Source: Streptomyces sp. TS71-3 (GTDB taxonomy: Bacteria > Actinomycetota > Actinomycetes > Streptomycetales > Streptomycetaceae). From it: a stretch of 64,000 nt of DNA. The first letter of the stretch is position 1, and every line of letters starts with the position of its first letter. The notes under the pieces are model-generated. The model saw only the letters and a program-made list of their open reading frames with translations, was not told the origin of the DNA and did not search any database. This document shows, one piece after another, positions 55,243 through 64,000 of this stretch. The translations under genes and the position numbers were made by a program. The stretch is from NCBI RefSeq assembly GCF_018327685.1, contig NZ_BNEL01000003.1, forward strand, positions 434,001 to 498,000. The letters are read 5' to 3'.

Positions 55243-56502
55243 ATGCGACAGGTGGGGGCGTGGGCGGCGCGGGCCGGGGTGGGGTTCGTGCGGGCGTGTG
55301 TCGTGGTGGGGGTCTGCGTGCCGGTGCCGGCCGTGTGGGGCGGTGCCGTGGCGCTGGGGGTCTGGTGGGGGGCGGGGAACCCGTGGTCGTGGGTGGCCCC
55401 GGTGGTGTGGGGGTGCGTCGGGACGCTCGCCCTCGTCCGGCCGGTGAGCCGGATGGTCCGGTTCCTCGTCGCGCGGTGGACCGGCACCGTCATAGCGCCC
55501 GGATACCGGCAGGCCGGGCCGGTGACGCGGATGTCCACCGGTTACTGGTGGAACGGCTTCGGCTACGAGCGCAGCCGCCGCGACGCGCTCATGGACCAGA
55601 GGATGCGGGTCCGGTGGCGTGATCCCGCCAACTGGCGCGATCTGAGGTTCACGGCGGTCCTGCCGCTCACCGCCGGCGTCGTCGCGTGCCTGCCGCCGGC
55701 CGGCGTGGCCGCGGCGGTCCTCGGGCTCGGGCAGCAGGCGCCCGCCGCGCGCCTCGCAGGCGTGCTCGGCCTGGTCGTGGCCGTCGCCGGCGCCCCGTAC
55801 GCCTGGCGGACCCTGGAACCGGTGGCCGTCCGCTTCCTGCGCCCGTCGCCCTCGATGGCGCTGGCCGACCGGGTGGACGAGCTGACCGCCCAGCGCGCGG
55901 ACACTACGGTCGCGCAGGCCGCCGAGATCCGCCGGATCGAACGGGACCTGCACGACGGGGCGCAGGCCCGCCTGATCTCGCTCGGACTCTCCCTCGCGAC
56001 CGCCGAGAAGCTGATGGACAGCGACCCCGAGCGCGCCAGGGCGCTGATGCGCGAGGCACAGGTCGGCGCCACCGCCTCGCTGGCCGAGCTCCGCGAGCTG
56101 GTCCGCGGGATCAGCCCGCCGGTGCTCACCGAGCGGGGGCTCGTCGACGCCGTCCGCGCGCTGGCCCTGGACGTCCCCCTCGACGTGGCCGTCAGCGCAG
56201 GCGCCGGGGTGCGCCTGGACGCCCCGGTCGAGTCCGCCGTCTACTTCGGCGTCGCCGAACTGCTGACCAACGCGGTCAGGCACGCCCATGCGACCCGGGC
56301 GCACGTCCGCCTCGCCCGCGACGAGGCCGGCATCGTCGTCGAGGTCGAGGACGACGGCCGGGGCGGGGCCGGTGCCGAGGCCGGCGGAGGGCTCGCGGGC
56401 CTGCGCCGCCGGCTCGCGGTCTTCGACGGCAGCCTGGAGATCACCAGCCCGGCGGGCGGCCCGACCCGTGTCAGGATGGCGGTGCCATGCGAATCGTCGT
56501 AG
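55243..56502 (+). CDS. Two-component sensor histidine kinase (NarL-partner type)
   Basis: 419 residues. About four hydrophobic segments in the first 210 residues (VGVCVPVPAVWGGAVALGVW, VVWGCVGTLALV, TAVLPLTAGVVACLP, LAGVLGLVVAVAGAPYA). HisKA_3: EIRRIERDLHDGAQARLISL with the phospho-His. HATPase: VAELLTNAVRHAHATRAHVR and EVEDDGRGG. ATG 55243 with GGAGGAAGAG. It overlaps the response-regulator gene by 16 nt. The signal is unknown. Confidence 0.93.
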   Translation: MRQVGAWAARAGVGFVRACVVVGVCVPVPAVWGGAVALGVWWGAGNPWSWVAPVVWGCVGTLALVRPVSRMVRFLVARWTGTVIAPGYRQAGPVTRMSTGYWWNGFGYERSRRDALMDQRMRVRWRDPANWRDLRFTAVLPLTAGVVACLPPAGVAAAVLGLGQQAPAARLAGVLGLVVAVAGAPYAWRTLEPVAVRFLRPSPSMALADRVDELTAQRADTTVAQAAEIRRIERDLHDGAQARLISLGLSLATAEKLMDSDPERARALMREAQVGATASLAELRELVRGISPPVLTERGLVDAVRALALDVPLDVAVSAGAGVRLDAPVESAVYFGVAELLTNAVRHAHATRAHVRLARDEAGIVVEVEDDGRGGAGAEAGGGLAGLRRRLAVFDGSLEITSPAGGPTRVRMAVPCESS

Positions 56503-57134
56503 CCGAAGACCTGTACCTGCTGCGTGACGGGATGGTCCGCCTGATCGAGGCGTGCGGCCACGAGGTGGTGGCGACGGCGGCCACCGGACCCGAGACGCTC
56601 GACGCGCTGCGGACCTGGCGCCCGGACGTGTCCGTCATCGACGTCCGCATGCCGCCGAGCCAGTCGGACGAGGGCCTGCGGGCCGCCATCGCCGCGCGGG
56701 ACGAGATGCCCGGCCTGCCGGTCCTGATCCTGTCCCAGCACGTCGAGCAGTTCTACGCCCGGGAGCTGCTGGCCGACGGCTCCGGCGGCGTCGGCTACCT
56801 CCTGAAGGAGAGCGTGTTCGACGCCGACCAGTTCATCGGCGCGCTGGAACGCGTCGCGGGCGGCGGAACGGCCATGGACCCGGCCGTCATCGCCAGACTG
56901 CTGTCCGGGGGAGCGCCGGGCCGGGGGCTCGACCGGCTCACCGAACGCGAGCACTCCGTGCTGGGCCTCATGGCGGAGGGGCTGTCCAACCAGGCCATCG
57001 GCCGCCGCCTCTTCCTCAGCGAGAGCGCCATCGGCAAGCACACGACCTCCCTGTTCGGCAAGCTCGGCATCACCGACGACGGGGACGGCAACCGCCGGGT
57101 CCTCGCGGTCCTCGCCTACCTGAACGGGTCCTAG
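56487..57134 (+). CDS. LuxR/NarL-type response regulator
   Basis: 215 residues. REC: MRIVVAEDLYLLRDGMVRLI, RPDVSVIDVRMPPSQSDEGL (Asp about 54), VGYLLKESVFDADQFI (Lys). LuxR HTH: LTEREHSVLGLMAEGLSNQA and SESAIGKHTTSLFGKLGI. Partner of the overlapping kinase; it activates unknown targets. A perfect hairpin follows the stop. Confidence 0.94.
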   Translation: MRIVVAEDLYLLRDGMVRLIEACGHEVVATAATGPETLDALRTWRPDVSVIDVRMPPSQSDEGLRAAIAARDEMPGLPVLILSQHVEQFYARELLADGSGGVGYLLKESVFDADQFIGALERVAGGGTAMDPAVIARLLSGGAPGRGLDRLTEREHSVLGLMAEGLSNQAIGRRLFLSESAIGKHTTSLFGKLGITDDGDGNRRVLAVLAYLNGS

Positions 57135-57150
57135 GCGCCCCCAGGCGGTG

Positions 57151-57169
57151 TCGCGCCGGCACGGCGCGA
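57151..57169. terminator. Bidirectional hairpin terminator
   Basis: TCGCGCCG-GCA-CGGCGCGA is a perfect 8-bp stem with a 3-nt loop, placed between the convergent response-regulator and F420-oxidoreductase genes. Confidence 0.7.
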
Positions 57170-57175
57170 GGTACC

Positions 57176-58045
57176 TCACAGCACCAGGTCCGCCAGCCGG
57201 TCCACCTCCTCAAGCCGCGCCACCGTCGGCGTGAAGGTGATCTCCGTCATGCCGACGGACGCGAAGTCGTCGATGATGGCGCGGATGGCGGCGGGGGTGC
57301 GGACGACGCCCTCCGCGATGGTGTTCGCGTGGTCGCCGGCGTAGGCGTAGTAGCCGCGGATGTAGCGGTCGGACTCGGCCTCGTGGCGGAGGTCGGCGGC
57401 GAAGTACGCGAGGCCGAGGAGGCGGGGCTCGCCCTCGCGGCCCGCCTCCCGCCAGGCGTCCCGGATCTCGCGGATCGTCGGCTCGGCACGGCGCGGGCCG
57501 CCGCCGGCGCCGGTCCAGCCGGCGCCCCAGCGGACGGTGCGGCGCACGGCGCGCTTGCTGTGCCCGCCGATCAGGACCGGAACCGCGTTGCCCGCGGGCG
57601 CGACGGCCCGGTGCTCGCCGGGGAAGTCCCCGGGCTCGACGGGCTCACCGCGCCAGGCCCGGTGCAGGTACTCCAGCTGGCGGTCGAAGGCGGCGCCCCG
57701 GCCGTCGAAGTCGCGCTCGGAGGCGCGGTAGTCCGACTCGCGGGCGCCCACGCCGAGCCCCAGCGTGAGCCGGTCGCCGGTGAGCTGGGCCAGCGTGGAC
57801 GTGATCTTCGCCAGCACCGCGTCCGGGTACGTCGGCCCCAGCACCGCGTTCGTGAGCAGGCCGATGCGCGAGGTCGCGCCGCCGACCGCGGCGAGCGACG
57901 TGAGCGAGTCGAACGACGGGTACGGCACCCGCCCGATGGTGGAGAGGAACGCGAACCCGCGCTCCTCGGCGCGGCGCGCCCAGTCCATCATCAGCGGGCC
58001 GTCGGTGCCTGTGGTGGTGTTCGGAAGGGCTATGCCGATCCGCAT
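57176..58045 (-). CDS. LLM-class (F420-dependent-type) oxidoreductase
   Basis: 289 residues with a TIM-barrel of the luciferase-like monooxygenase group: RIGIALPNTTTGTDGPLMMD, LAAVGGATSRIGLLTNAVLG, RLTLGLGVGARESDYRA, VPVLIGGHSKRAVRRTVRWG. Such actinobacterial proteins use F420 or FMN; the substrate is unknown. Downstream in orientation of the APC permease, separated by a repeat array. Confidence 0.9.
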   Translation of the reverse strand: MRIGIALPNTTTGTDGPLMMDWARRAEERGFAFLSTIGRVPYPSFDSLTSLAAVGGATSRIGLLTNAVLGPTYPDAVLAKITSTLAQLTGDRLTLGLGVGARESDYRASERDFDGRGAAFDRQLEYLHRAWRGEPVEPGDFPGEHRAVAPAGNAVPVLIGGHSKRAVRRTVRWGAGWTGAGGGPRRAEPTIREIRDAWREAGREGEPRLLGLAYFAADLRHEAESDRYIRGYYAYAGDHANTIAEGVVRTPAAIRAIIDDFASVGMTEITFTPTVARLEEVDRLADLVL

Positions 58046-58059
58046 GGTGGTTCCGTTCC

Positions 58060-58156
58060 TCTCGTCGTACCGATCCCCGTCATGCCGATCCCGGTCGTAC
58101 CGATCCCGGCCGTCCCCGTCCCCGTCGTACCCGTCTCCGTCATGCCGATCCCGTCC
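58060..58156. repeat. Short tandem repeats between oxidoreductase and permease
   Basis: Units of 15 bp around CGTCGTACCGATCCC and CGTCATGCCGATCCC, about six copies. They fill the whole gap up to the permease stop. Confidence 0.8.
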
Positions 58157-59851
58157 TCACGCCTCCGCGCCCACCCCCACCGGCGGCGGCGACGTCCTCA
58201 GGTGCCCGGCACCGGACCGTACCGCCCACGCGAACACCCCGAGCGCGACCACCCCGACCGTCACGCTGTCCCAGGGAGCGGGCAGGTGGCCCGATCCGCC
58301 GAACGTGCCCAGCCAGGACAGCAGCGTGAGGACCGCCAGGTGCACCACCAGCCACGCGCCCCGGCGCACCTCCTCCAGGGGGCTCCGGACCGGGGCGGCG
58401 TCCGGGCCGTCCGCCTCGCCGCCGCGTGCCGCGGTCCGCCGGTCCCCGTACCGCAGGCCCAGGTAGAGCGGCACGCCGACCAGGACCAGCGGCAGCGCGA
58501 GCCGCAGGTCGTGCCAGCCGGACCAGTAGACGAACTCGCTGGCCACGACGTAGCTGAGCGGGGCTATCCAGCGCATCCCCGGCACCTGCCCCGCCGTCCG
58601 CGGCAGGCCCCGGTCCCGGTCGTGGGCGCGGAACGCCGCGGCGGCCACCGCGGAGGCCGCGTATATCAGCAGGTACATGTCGCCCATCACGCTGACGATG
58701 TCCTGCCAGCCGCCGAACGGCAGCATGAAGACGACGATCACGGCCAGGTTGAGCACCAGCGCCCGGTGCGGCATGCCGTGCCGCGGGTCGATCCGCATGA
58801 ACCAGCGCGGCAGCAGGCGGTTCTTGGCGAGCGCGTAGGTGTGCCGGGCGTCGATCGCGACCCCCACGTACGCGGAGCCGCCGGGGGACAGCACGGCGTC
58901 CGCGTACAGCAGGGTGGCCAGCCAGTGCAGGTTGAGGATCAGGGCGAGCTGCCCGAACGGCGAGTCGAAGTCGACGCCGTGCCAGCCGTGGCCGAGGACC
59001 GAGTCGGGCACCGTGTACAGGAACGCGAGCTGCAACGCCAGGTACACGACCACCGCGAGGCCGATGCCGGCGAGCACGGCCGCGGGGACGGTGCGGCGCG
59101 GGTTGCGGGCCTCGCCGGAGAAGTCCAGCGGGGCCTGGAAGCCGTTCACCGAGTAGACGATGCCGCCGCTCGCCAGCGCGGTCAGGCAGGCCGCGTAGCC
59201 GTAGGGCGCGAAGCCGCCGTGGTCGGTCAGCCGGCCGCCGTGCGTGCCGGAGAGGAAGAGCGCCACCACGGTGACCACGGGGATGGCGACCTTGAGCACG
59301 GACACCAGGTTGTTCATCCGCGCGAAGAGGCGGACCGCGAACCAGTTGAGCACCGTCAGCACCACGCTGAGCGCGGCGGCCACGGCGAGGCCGGCGCCGG
59401 TGATGCTGTCGCCGGAGTACAGGCCGGGCACGTAGTGCGCCGCGTACTGCATGATCGCCGCGATCTCGGCGGCGGTGCCGCCGACGGACAGCAGCACCGA
59501 CCATCCGATGACCGTGCCCACCAGCCGGCCGCTGGCGTACAGCGGCCAGCGGACCGTGCCGCCGCCCTCCGGTCTGGTGGCGCCCAGCTCCACCATGACG
59601 AGCGCCACGAGCGCGCACAGGATGCCCGCGGCGACCCAGGACAGCAGGGCCGCGGGCCCGGCTATCTGCGCGGCGTAGAGGGCGGCGAAGAGCCAGCCGG
59701 AGCCGACGATGTTGGAGAAGCCGATGGCCGTGAGGCCCCAGAAGCCGAGGTCCTTGCGGAGCCTCCGCTCCTGGGCCAGGACCTCGCCGGGCGCGGCCTC
59801 CGTGTCCTGCGCCGGCCTCGGCGCCCCTGGCACCTGTGCCTGTTCCGTCAC
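58157..59851 (-). CDS. APC-family amino-acid permease
   Basis: 564 residues, about 12-14 transmembrane segments. LGFWGLTAIGFSNIVGSGWL is the first helix with the GxG-like substrate motif of APC carriers. NGFQAPLDFSGEARNPRRTV is the conserved loop. GTG 59851 with AAGGAGG is chosen; the frame extends to 60058 without protein-like character. Probably a proton-coupled importer of amino acids or related compounds. Confidence 0.9.
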   Translation of the reverse strand: MTEQAQVPGAPRPAQDTEAAPGEVLAQERRLRKDLGFWGLTAIGFSNIVGSGWLFAALYAAQIAGPAALLSWVAAGILCALVALVMVELGATRPEGGGTVRWPLYASGRLVGTVIGWSVLLSVGGTAAEIAAIMQYAAHYVPGLYSGDSITGAGLAVAAALSVVLTVLNWFAVRLFARMNNLVSVLKVAIPVVTVVALFLSGTHGGRLTDHGGFAPYGYAACLTALASGGIVYSVNGFQAPLDFSGEARNPRRTVPAAVLAGIGLAVVVYLALQLAFLYTVPDSVLGHGWHGVDFDSPFGQLALILNLHWLATLLYADAVLSPGGSAYVGVAIDARHTYALAKNRLLPRWFMRIDPRHGMPHRALVLNLAVIVVFMLPFGGWQDIVSVMGDMYLLIYAASAVAAAAFRAHDRDRGLPRTAGQVPGMRWIAPLSYVVASEFVYWSGWHDLRLALPLVLVGVPLYLGLRYGDRRTAARGGEADGPDAAPVRSPLEEVRRGAWLVVHLAVLTLLSWLGTFGGSGHLPAPWDSVTVGVVALGVFAWAVRSGAGHLRTSPPPVGVGAEA

Positions 59852-60071
59852 GTGTGCGGCCTCCTTGAGCGAACGGCGTCGGACGGCGGCGCCCCTTGAC
59901 GGCGCCCCCGTCGGGGCCGCGCCCCTCGGCGGCACCCTTGGGCACCCGTCTCCCCAGGCGAACGGCTGGGAACACCCCCTCCGAACCGCTTCAGCCAGAA
60001 CTTTCTTCCGGCGGAGACGTGACAGCGACGATCTGACCGTTTCGTTCTGGCTGGTCACGCCCGTGCGGCGA

Positions 60072-60848
60072 TCACATTCCGCCGGCGACCCTCACCACCG
60101 TGCCCGTCGCGTACGACGCGTCCGAGGAGAGCAGCCAGGCCACCGCGCCCGCTATCTCCTCCGCCTCCCCGGGCCGGGCCATCGGCAGGTGTGCCGTCGC
60201 CGTGGTCGGCCGGTCGGGGGCGCCCATGGCCGCGTGGATGTCGGTCTTGATGATGCCGGGGGCGACGGCGTTGACGCGGATGCCGTCCGGGCCGAGCTCC
60301 TTGGAGAGGCCGACGGTGAGGGTGTCGACGGCGCCCTTGGACGCGGCGTAGTGGACGTACGTGCCGGGGCTGCCGAGGGTGGCGGCGGCCGAGGAGATGT
60401 TCACGATGGCGCCACCGCCGGACACCGCCATGTCGCGGGCGGCCCGGCGGCAGCAGAGCAGGCAGCCCAGGACGTTCACGTCGAGCACACGCCGCAGCAC
60501 GTCCGTCCCGGCGTCGGCGAGGCGGGTGATCGGGCCGGTCACGCCGGCGTTGTTCACCAGGCCGGTGACCGTCCCCAGCTCGGCCGCCGCGGTGTCGAAG
60601 AGCCGCTCCACGTCCGCCTCGCTCGCCGTGTCCCCGCGCACGGCGACACAGCGCGCGCCCGCCGCCCGCACCCTCGCCGCGGTGTCCTCGGCGGCAAGGA
60701 TGTCGTTCAGGTAGCTGAACGCGATGTCGTGCCCCTCGACGGCGAGCCGGACGCACGTGGCGGCACCGATGCCGCGGCTGCCACCGGTGACGACGGTGAT
60801 CGGGCGTGACGGATCTGATCGTTCCGACGGCTCTGACGGACGTGACAC
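60072..60848 (-). CDS. SDR-family NAD(P)-dependent oxidoreductase
   Basis: 258 residues, classical SDR: TVVTGGSRGIGAATCVRLAV (TGxxxGIG), GLVNNAGVTG (NNAG), active-site Ser in IVNISSAAATLGSPGTY, YxxxK as YAASKGAVD. Close to FabG or glucose dehydrogenase-like reductases. GTG 60848 with GGGAGGGAG; the extension to 60890 is Arg-rich noise. Confidence 0.93.
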   Translation of the reverse strand: MSRPSEPSERSDPSRPITVVTGGSRGIGAATCVRLAVEGHDIAFSYLNDILAAEDTAARVRAAGARCVAVRGDTASEADVERLFDTAAAELGTVTGLVNNAGVTGPITRLADAGTDVLRRVLDVNVLGCLLCCRRAARDMAVSGGGAIVNISSAAATLGSPGTYVHYAASKGAVDTLTVGLSKELGPDGIRVNAVAPGIIKTDIHAAMGAPDRPTTATAHLPMARPGEAEEIAGAVAWLLSSDASYATGTVVRVAGGM

Positions 60849-60996
60849 GTGGGGGCTCCCTCCCGCCCGGCGCTCGCGGCGCCGGCCCATACGACGTGGC
60901 GCTCTCGCGACGCCGGCCCTTCCGGGGTGGCCTTCACGCGGCGCGGCCCCTCACGGCCCGGTGCCCGAAGCGCCCGAGCAGTCCCTCAAGCGTCGC

Positions 60997-62184
60997 TCAT
61001 GCCCCGCCGCCGCCCGCGCCCGGGTATCCCCCGCCGCGCCGGACCCCGTCCCGAGGCGGCCGGCGCCACCGCGGCACCCGCCAGACCCCCTTCGGCCGGG
61101 GCGACCGCAGCCGCCCCGCGCGCGTGCGCACCGCCCCCATGCTGGCCGCGATCACCATGGCCACGGCGAGCGCGTCGGTGGCCGAGAGCGCCTGGTGCAG
61201 CACGAGGAAGCCGGCCACCGCGGCGATGGCGGGCTCCAGGCTCATCAGGACGGCGACGGTGGGGGCGGGCAGCCGGCGCAGCGCCATCAGTTCCAGCGTG
61301 TACGGCAGGACGGTCGCCATCAGGGCGACGCCCGCGCCGAGCGCGATGGTGCTGGGCACCAGGAGCCGGTGCCCTGCCGTCGCGACGCCCACCGGCAGCG
61401 ACAGCACGGCGGCGACGCCCATCGCGAGGGCGAGCCCGTCCGCCTGCGGGAAGCGCTGGCCGGTACGGGCGCTGAAGAGTATGTAGAACGCCCACAGCGC
61501 ACCGGCGCCGAGCGCGCACGCCATGCCCACCGGGTCGATCGTCCCGAAGCCCCCCTCGCTGAGCAGGAACACGCCGCTGAGGGCGAGCAGCGCCCAGAGG
61601 ACGTTGATCAGCCGCCGGGAGGCGATCACCGACAGGGCCAGCGGGCCGAGCACCTCCAGGGTGACCGCGATGCCCAGCGGGATGCGGGCGGCGGCCTGGT
61701 AGAAGACGTTGTTCATCGTGCCGGTGACCACGCCGAAGACGATGACGGTTCCCCAGTCGGCACGCGTGTACCCGCGCATCCGGGGGCGGCAGACGGCCAG
61801 CAGCACGACGGCCGAGGCGAGCAGCCGCAGGGACACCACTCCGGCCGGACCGGTGCGCGGCATCAGCCAGACGGCGACCGCCCCGCCGAACTGCACGGAG
61901 ACCCCGGCGCCGACGAGCATCGTGATGGCGGGCAGCGCCGAGGCGACGTGGTGGTGGCCGGGCGCACCGCCGGGCGCACCGCGGCCCGCGCCGAGCGGGG
62001 CGCCCTCCGGGTGCGGGGCCCCGCCGTGCGGCTGCGGGGCCCCGCCCGCGTGGGGTCCGCTCGCGGCGCGGGTGCCCGCCGCCGATCCGGCGACCCCGGT
62101 GCCCGCGGCGCCCGGCCCGGGGGCCGCCCCGCCGCCCGTACGCGTGGCTCCCGCGCCGGTCCCGCCCGCCCTGCCGTCCGTCAT
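60997..62184 (-). CDS. EamA/DMT-family transporter
   Basis: 395 residues. About 80 residues of Gly/Ala/Pro-rich leader precede ten hydrophobic segments arranged as two EamA repeats (AITMLVGAGVSVQFGGAVAV, VTLEVLGPLALSVIASRRLI, VAVLMSLEPAIAAVAGFLVL). RhtA-like exporters of amino acids or metabolites have this layout. The leader is unusually long; a later internal start cannot be excluded. Confidence 0.88.
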   Translation of the reverse strand: MTDGRAGGTGAGATRTGGGAAPGPGAAGTGVAGSAAGTRAASGPHAGGAPQPHGGAPHPEGAPLGAGRGAPGGAPGHHHVASALPAITMLVGAGVSVQFGGAVAVWLMPRTGPAGVVSLRLLASAVVLLAVCRPRMRGYTRADWGTVIVFGVVTGTMNNVFYQAAARIPLGIAVTLEVLGPLALSVIASRRLINVLWALLALSGVFLLSEGGFGTIDPVGMACALGAGALWAFYILFSARTGQRFPQADGLALAMGVAAVLSLPVGVATAGHRLLVPSTIALGAGVALMATVLPYTLELMALRRLPAPTVAVLMSLEPAIAAVAGFLVLHQALSATDALAVAMVIAASMGAVRTRAGRLRSPRPKGVWRVPRWRRPPRDGVRRGGGYPGAGGGGA

Positions 62185-62321
62185 CGCTGTCCCGTCCCGT
62201 CGACTCGACGTCCACGGTACGGAACGGGCAAGCCTCCGGCGCGCCGGTATTCAGGTGCCGGTGGCCGGATCGCTTCCCCGGGGACGCGAGGGACGGCGGG
62301 GCCGCGCCCACGGTCCCGTCG

Positions 62322-64000
62322 TCACATGGGATCGGTGGGAGGGGCGGGATCAGCAGGGCCGGCGCGATCAGCAGCGTCGGCGGGATCGGCAGGGGCGACG
62401 GGATCAGCAGGGCCGACGGGATCGGCGGGATCGTCAGCGTCCCGGTCCCGCACCTCGCCGTCCCCGCGCACCGCGAGCCCCTCCGCGAGCACCTCCGCGA
62501 GGTGCCGGCCGCGGACGCCGGACAGCTGCTGGAGCTGGGTGCGGCAGGAGTAGCCGTCGGCGAGGACCGCGGCGCCGGGCGGGGCCTGCCGCACGGACGG
62601 CAGGAGCTGTTCCTCGGCGCAGGCCACGGACACGTCGTAGTGGCCGCGTTCGAAGCCGAAGTTGCCCGCGAGGCCGCAGCAGCCGCCGCTGAGGGCGCCG
62701 GTCAGGCCGGCGCGCTCGCGCAGCCGCTGCTCGGCGGCGTCGCCGAGGACCGCGTGCTGGTGGCAGTGGGTCTGGCCGACGGCCGCCCGGTCCAGACGGG
62801 GCGGGAGCCAGTCGGGGGCCTGCTCCTCCAGGGCCTGGGCGAAGGTCCGTACCGAGTCGGCGAGCCTACGCGCGCGTGGGTCGTCGGCCAGCAGCTCCGG
62901 CAGGTCCGTCTTGAGCGCCCCCGCGCAGCTCGGCTCCAGGACCACCACGGGGGTGTCCAGGCCGGCGGGCTCCAGCAGGTCGAGGGTGCGCCGCATCACG
63001 GCACGCGCGCGGTCGAGCTGGCCGGTCGACACGTACGTGATGCCGCAGCACACGCCCTTGGGCGGCAGGGCGACCCGGCGGCCCGCGTCGTGCAGGACCC
63101 GCACGGCCGCCTTGCCGACCTCCGGGGAGAGGTGGTCCGTGAAGGTGTCCGGCCACAGCACGGTGACGTCGTCGCCGGGCGCCCCCGCGCGGCGGCCCGC
63201 CCCGCTGTCCGTCGCCAGCGACCCGCCGCGGGACGTCTCCGGCCGGCGCCCGAACCACTCCCGGAACGTCTCCGGGGCCAGCCGCGGGATGTCCCGCTCG
63301 GGAGCCAGGCCGCCGAGCCGCTTGGCGACGGCGGCCAGCGGCCGGACGCGGGACGCGGCGTTCGCCGGCCCCGCGAGCCGCAGCGCCGCCGCGGCGCGCA
63401 GCCAGCGCGGCAGCCACCCCAGCGCGTAGTGCGCCGCCGGCCGCCGTTTGCCCTCGTAGTGGTGGTGCAGGAACTCCGCCTTGTAGGTGGCCATGTCCAC
63501 GCCCACCGGGCAGTCGCTGCGGCATCCCTTGCAGGACAGGCAGAGGTCGAGCGCCTCCATGACCTCGGAGGAGTCCCAGCCGTCGCTGATGACGACGTCC
63601 ACGGGACCCGTGCCGCCGCCCGGCGCGCCCGCAGCGCCCGGGGCGCCGGCCCCGTTCCTGCTGTCGCCCGCGGTGCCCCCGCCCGCCAGCATCTCGTGGA
63701 GCAGCCGGGCACGCCCGCGCGTGGAGTGCTTCTCGTCGCCGGTGACCCGGTACGACGGGCACATGACGGCGGTGCCGCCCGGGGTGACCGTCGTCTCGCG
63801 GCACTTCGCGACGCCCACGCAGCGCCGCACCGCGGCCGAGAAGTCGCCGCCGTCATGCGGGTAGCCGAAGGCCACCGGGACCTTCTCGCGGGGCAGCGGC
63901 GCGAAGCGGAGGTTGTCGTCGAGCCGGGCGGGGCGGACCAGGACGCCGGGGTTGAGCCCGTCGTCCGGGTCCCAGACGGCCTTGACCCGCTCGAAGAGCC
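62322..64000 (-). CDS. FAD-linked oxidase/Fe-S oxidoreductase, C-terminal part, 5' end outside window
   Basis: 559 codons are visible and the frame continues beyond 64000. The first part (NPGVLVRPARLDDNLRFAP) is the end of a GlcD-type FAD domain. Two ferredoxin-like motifs follow, CVGVAKCRETTVTPGGTAVM with a later C-P, and CLSCKGCRSDCPVGVD. Two CCG domains come next (GVCCGITYVSTGQLD, GGCCGLAGNFGFE). This is the fused GlcD-GlcF type, oxidising D-lactate or another 2-hydroxy acid and passing electrons to the membrane. The last 35 residues are PADP repeats from an 18-bp array. Confidence 0.9.
   Translation of the reverse strand, partial: LFERVKAVWDPDDGLNPGVLVRPARLDDNLRFAPLPREKVPVAFGYPHDGGDFSAAVRRCVGVAKCRETTVTPGGTAVMCPSYRVTGDEKHSTRGRARLLHEMLAGGGTAGDSRNGAGAPGAAGAPGGGTGPVDVVISDGWDSSEVMEALDLCLSCKGCRSDCPVGVDMATYKAEFLHHHYEGKRRPAAHYALGWLPRWLRAAAALRLAGPANAASRVRPLAAVAKRLGGLAPERDIPRLAPETFREWFGRRPETSRGGSLATDSGAGRRAGAPGDDVTVLWPDTFTDHLSPEVGKAAVRVLHDAGRRVALPPKGVCCGITYVSTGQLDRARAVMRRTLDLLEPAGLDTPVVVLEPSCAGALKTDLPELLADDPRARRLADSVRTFAQALEEQAPDWLPPRLDRAAVGQTHCHQHAVLGDAAEQRLRERAGLTGALSGGCCGLAGNFGFERGHYDVSVACAEEQLLPSVRQAPPGAAVLADGYSCRTQLQQLSGVRGRHLAEVLAEGLAVRGDGEVRDRDADDPADPVGPADPVAPADPADAADRAGPADPAPPTDPM
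62326..62440. repeat. 18-bp tandem repeats at the C-terminus of the Fe-S oxidoreductase gene
   Basis: GGGATCAGCAGGGCCGAC-type units, six or so with substitutions. In frame they give VGPADP/VAPADP repeats ending just before the stop. Confidence 0.82.

Noticed and set aside
56552..59899. A 1115-codon plus-strand frame
   Set aside because: It crosses the response regulator out of frame and runs antisense to the oxidoreductase and permease; pure composition effect.

Overview
The window looks like a chromosomal segment of a Streptomyces or close relative. GC content is very high with strong third-position bias, GTG starts are frequent, and many operons use ATGA or GTGA stop/start overlaps. Gene content is typical of the genus: DmdR1-type iron repressor next to a SIS protein, anti-sigma/STAS/SpoIIE switch proteins, a mycothiol-dependent isomerase fold, an F420-type oxidoreductase, a prim-pol protein and an NsdA-like HTH/TPR regulator. 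No rRNA, tRNA, phage or transposase gene is visible. The order purU ... dmdR1-SIS ... pdxH-citrate synthase ... acyl-CoA catabolic operon suggests the conserved chromosome core rather than an island.

Layout. 0-4.4 kb: 3' part of a flavin monooxygenase, an MFS transporter divergent from a GlxA-type (PfpI+AraC) regulator, and a START-domain protein. 4.8-10.3 kb: regulatory cluster with an anti-sigma-like ATPase, an EF-hand protein, a STAS antagonist, and an ECF-like sigma factor coupled to a zinc-finger/MDMPI anti-sigma protein. 10.5-18 kb: purU, a conserved hypothetical, a solute-binding lipoprotein, a low-complexity membrane-anchored protein and an HTH/TPR regulator. 18.4-22.3 kb: prim-pol protein and a two-gene ABC transporter. 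22.7-31 kb: hydrolase, dmdR1, SIS protein, PAS/GAF protein, a candidate micro-transcript, pdxH and citrate synthase. 31.3-42.6 kb: a minus-strand operon (TIGR03084 protein, AtuA-like protein, carboxyl transferase, biotin carboxylase, acyl-CoA dehydrogenase, acyl-CoA ligase, enoyl-CoA hydratase, TetR) with the make-up of a branched or isoprenoid acyl-CoA degradation pathway. A TetR-like palindrome lies upstream of it. 43-45.7 kb: GNAT, a frameshifted lasso/albusnodin-type cyclase remnant, a RibD/DHFR-family protein and a lipoprotein. 45.7-53.4 kb: SpoIIE-type phosphatase divergent from a poly-HAMP hybrid kinase and its response regulator. 53.5-57.1 kb: a UTRA-only protein followed by a full GntR regulator, then a NarL-type two-component pair. 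57.2-64 kb: F420-type oxidoreductase, APC permease, SDR, DMT exporter and the C-terminal part of an FAD/Fe-S oxidoreductase.

The most unusual signals are not ordinary genes. (1) Two families of non-autonomous inverted-repeat (MITE-like) elements, two copies each, some abutting stop codons and one inserted into another repeat. (2) Short tandem duplications at or around stop codons of at least five genes, each copy carrying a further in- or out-of-frame TGA. (3) A 24-codon repeat-born mini-ORF that exactly bridges the biotin carboxylase stop and the acyl-CoA dehydrogenase start. (4) A compact promoter + strong Shine-Dalgarno + 12-codon ORF + hairpin unit upstream of pdxH. (5) A long open frame antisense to dmdR1, reminiscent of the adm gene described in S. 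coelicolor.
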